Positions 5,609-6,069 of a stretch of 6,069 nt of DNA are shown one piece after another. Source of the DNA: an uncultured Bacteroidota bacterium (lineage in GTDB: Bacteria; Bacteroidota; Bacteroidia; Flavobacteriales; Flavobacteriaceae); contig CAISUR010000095.1 in NCBI GenBank assembly GCA_903888655.1, positions 1 to 6,069 of the forward strand, written 5' to 3'. Both the position numbers and the translations under genes were made by a program. The notes under the pieces are model-generated. The model was not told where the DNA came from. It saw only the letters and a program-made list of their open reading frames with translations, and searched no databases. Every line of letters begins with the position of its first letter. Within the stretch, counting starts at the first letter, position 1.

Positions 5609-6069
5609 ATGGAAGAAATTCTAAAGCAATTTCCAAATCTTACTGATAATCAGATAGAACAATTCAAGAGTTTACAAAACTTATATGAGGATTGGAACTC
5701 CAAAATAAACGTAATTTCGCGAAAAGATATTGACGAATTATATACCCGACACGTATTACATTCATTGGCAATTGCTAAAATTCAGAAATTTGAGCCTGGA
5801 ACTTATGTTTTAGATATTGGAACTGGTGGCGGATTTCCCGGAATTCCGTTGGCAATATTATTTCCAGAAACTCGATTTTATTTAATTGATGTTATTTTAA
5901 AAAAAATAAATGTCGTTAAAGTAATTGCAGAAAGTTTAGCATTGCAAAACGTAAAAGCAGAACAAATTCGAGCCGAGAATGTAAAAGGCGATTATGATTT
6001 TATTGTGAGTCGTGCGGTAACCAACATGCCCGATTTTGTATCATGGATAAAAGATAAAATTAAAAAAAC
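5609..6069 (+). CDS. rsmG: 16S rRNA (guanine527-N7)-methyltransferase RsmG, 3' end outside window
   Basis: RsmG (GidB) uses SAM to methylate N7 of G527 in 16S rRNA; loss of it gives low-level streptomycin resistance in several bacteria. The first 153 codons are present. The family is usually about 205-210 aa, so roughly the last quarter lies beyond the window. The N-terminal helices (LYEDWNSKINVISRKD, then LYTRHVLHSLAI) and the SAM-binding motif VLDIGTGGGFPGIPLAI (67-83) are diagnostic. The IRAENVKGDYDFIVSRAV segment (120-137) and NMPDF are also typical. One stretch is unusual: the second SAM-pocket strand reads LIDVILKKINVV (92-103), where most members have a form of DS(I/L)GKK. The frame stays open through this point, so it is not a frameshift. 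The start ATG follows a TATTTTTG promoter box by 15 bases, and the gene is divergent from the desaturase. Confidence 0.95.
   Translation, partial: MEEILKQFPNLTDNQIEQFKSLQNLYEDWNSKINVISRKDIDELYTRHVLHSLAIAKIQKFEPGTYVLDIGTGGGFPGIPLAILFPETRFYLIDVILKKINVVKVIAESLALQNVKAEQIRAENVKGDYDFIVSRAVTNMPDFVSWIKDKIKK

Noticed and set aside
1..6069. A new defence, mobile or biosynthetic system
   Set aside because: There is no integrase, transposase, nuclease, toxin-antitoxin pair or assembly-line enzyme. All genes but one belong to common families in a normal chromosomal arrangement.

Overview
The window looks like ordinary chromosome from a low-GC member of the Flavobacteriaceae, probably Flavobacterium or a close relative. 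The evidence is the AT-rich intergenic DNA, the near absence of Shine-Dalgarno sequences, several TAnnTTTG elements (the Bacteroidetes -7 promoter box) just upstream of start codons, and the character of the proteins. The genus is inferred from protein style, not from a database search.

Layout: (1) bases 1-60 may hold the last codons of a rightward gene, ending at a hairpin with U-tracts in both directions (61-93). (2) rlmN, a radical-SAM 23S rRNA/tRNA methyltransferase, reads leftward from about 1126 to 92. (3) A divergent intergenic stretch (1130-1212) leads into a rightward three-gene cluster: an unrecognised lipoprotein (1213-1818), a class I SAM-dependent O-methyltransferase (1821-2462) and a maltose/galactoside-type O-acetyltransferase with a GTG start (2487-3044). 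(4) A small hairpin (3051-3072) separates this cluster from a convergent class I aspartate-type aminotransferase (4285-3098, leftward). (5) A 121-bp spacer holds a nested palindromic element (4321-4384). (6) A membrane fatty acid desaturase reads leftward (5501-4407). (7) After a divergent promoter region (5502-5608), rsmG, a 16S rRNA methyltransferase, reads rightward and is cut off by the window end.

Most genes are housekeeping or common metabolic genes: two rRNA modification enzymes, an aminotransferase and a membrane-lipid desaturase. The lipoprotein, O-methyltransferase and acetyltransferase are tightly spaced and probably co-transcribed, but the sequence gives no shared substrate. I see no convincing new defence, mobile or biosynthetic system. 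The least explained items are the nested palindrome at 4321-4384, whose 10-bp core occurs three times and allows alternative pairings, and the unrecognised lipoprotein with a CxxC pair. No intergenic stretch reaches 300 bases, and I see no tRNA, rRNA, CRISPR array or insertion sequence.
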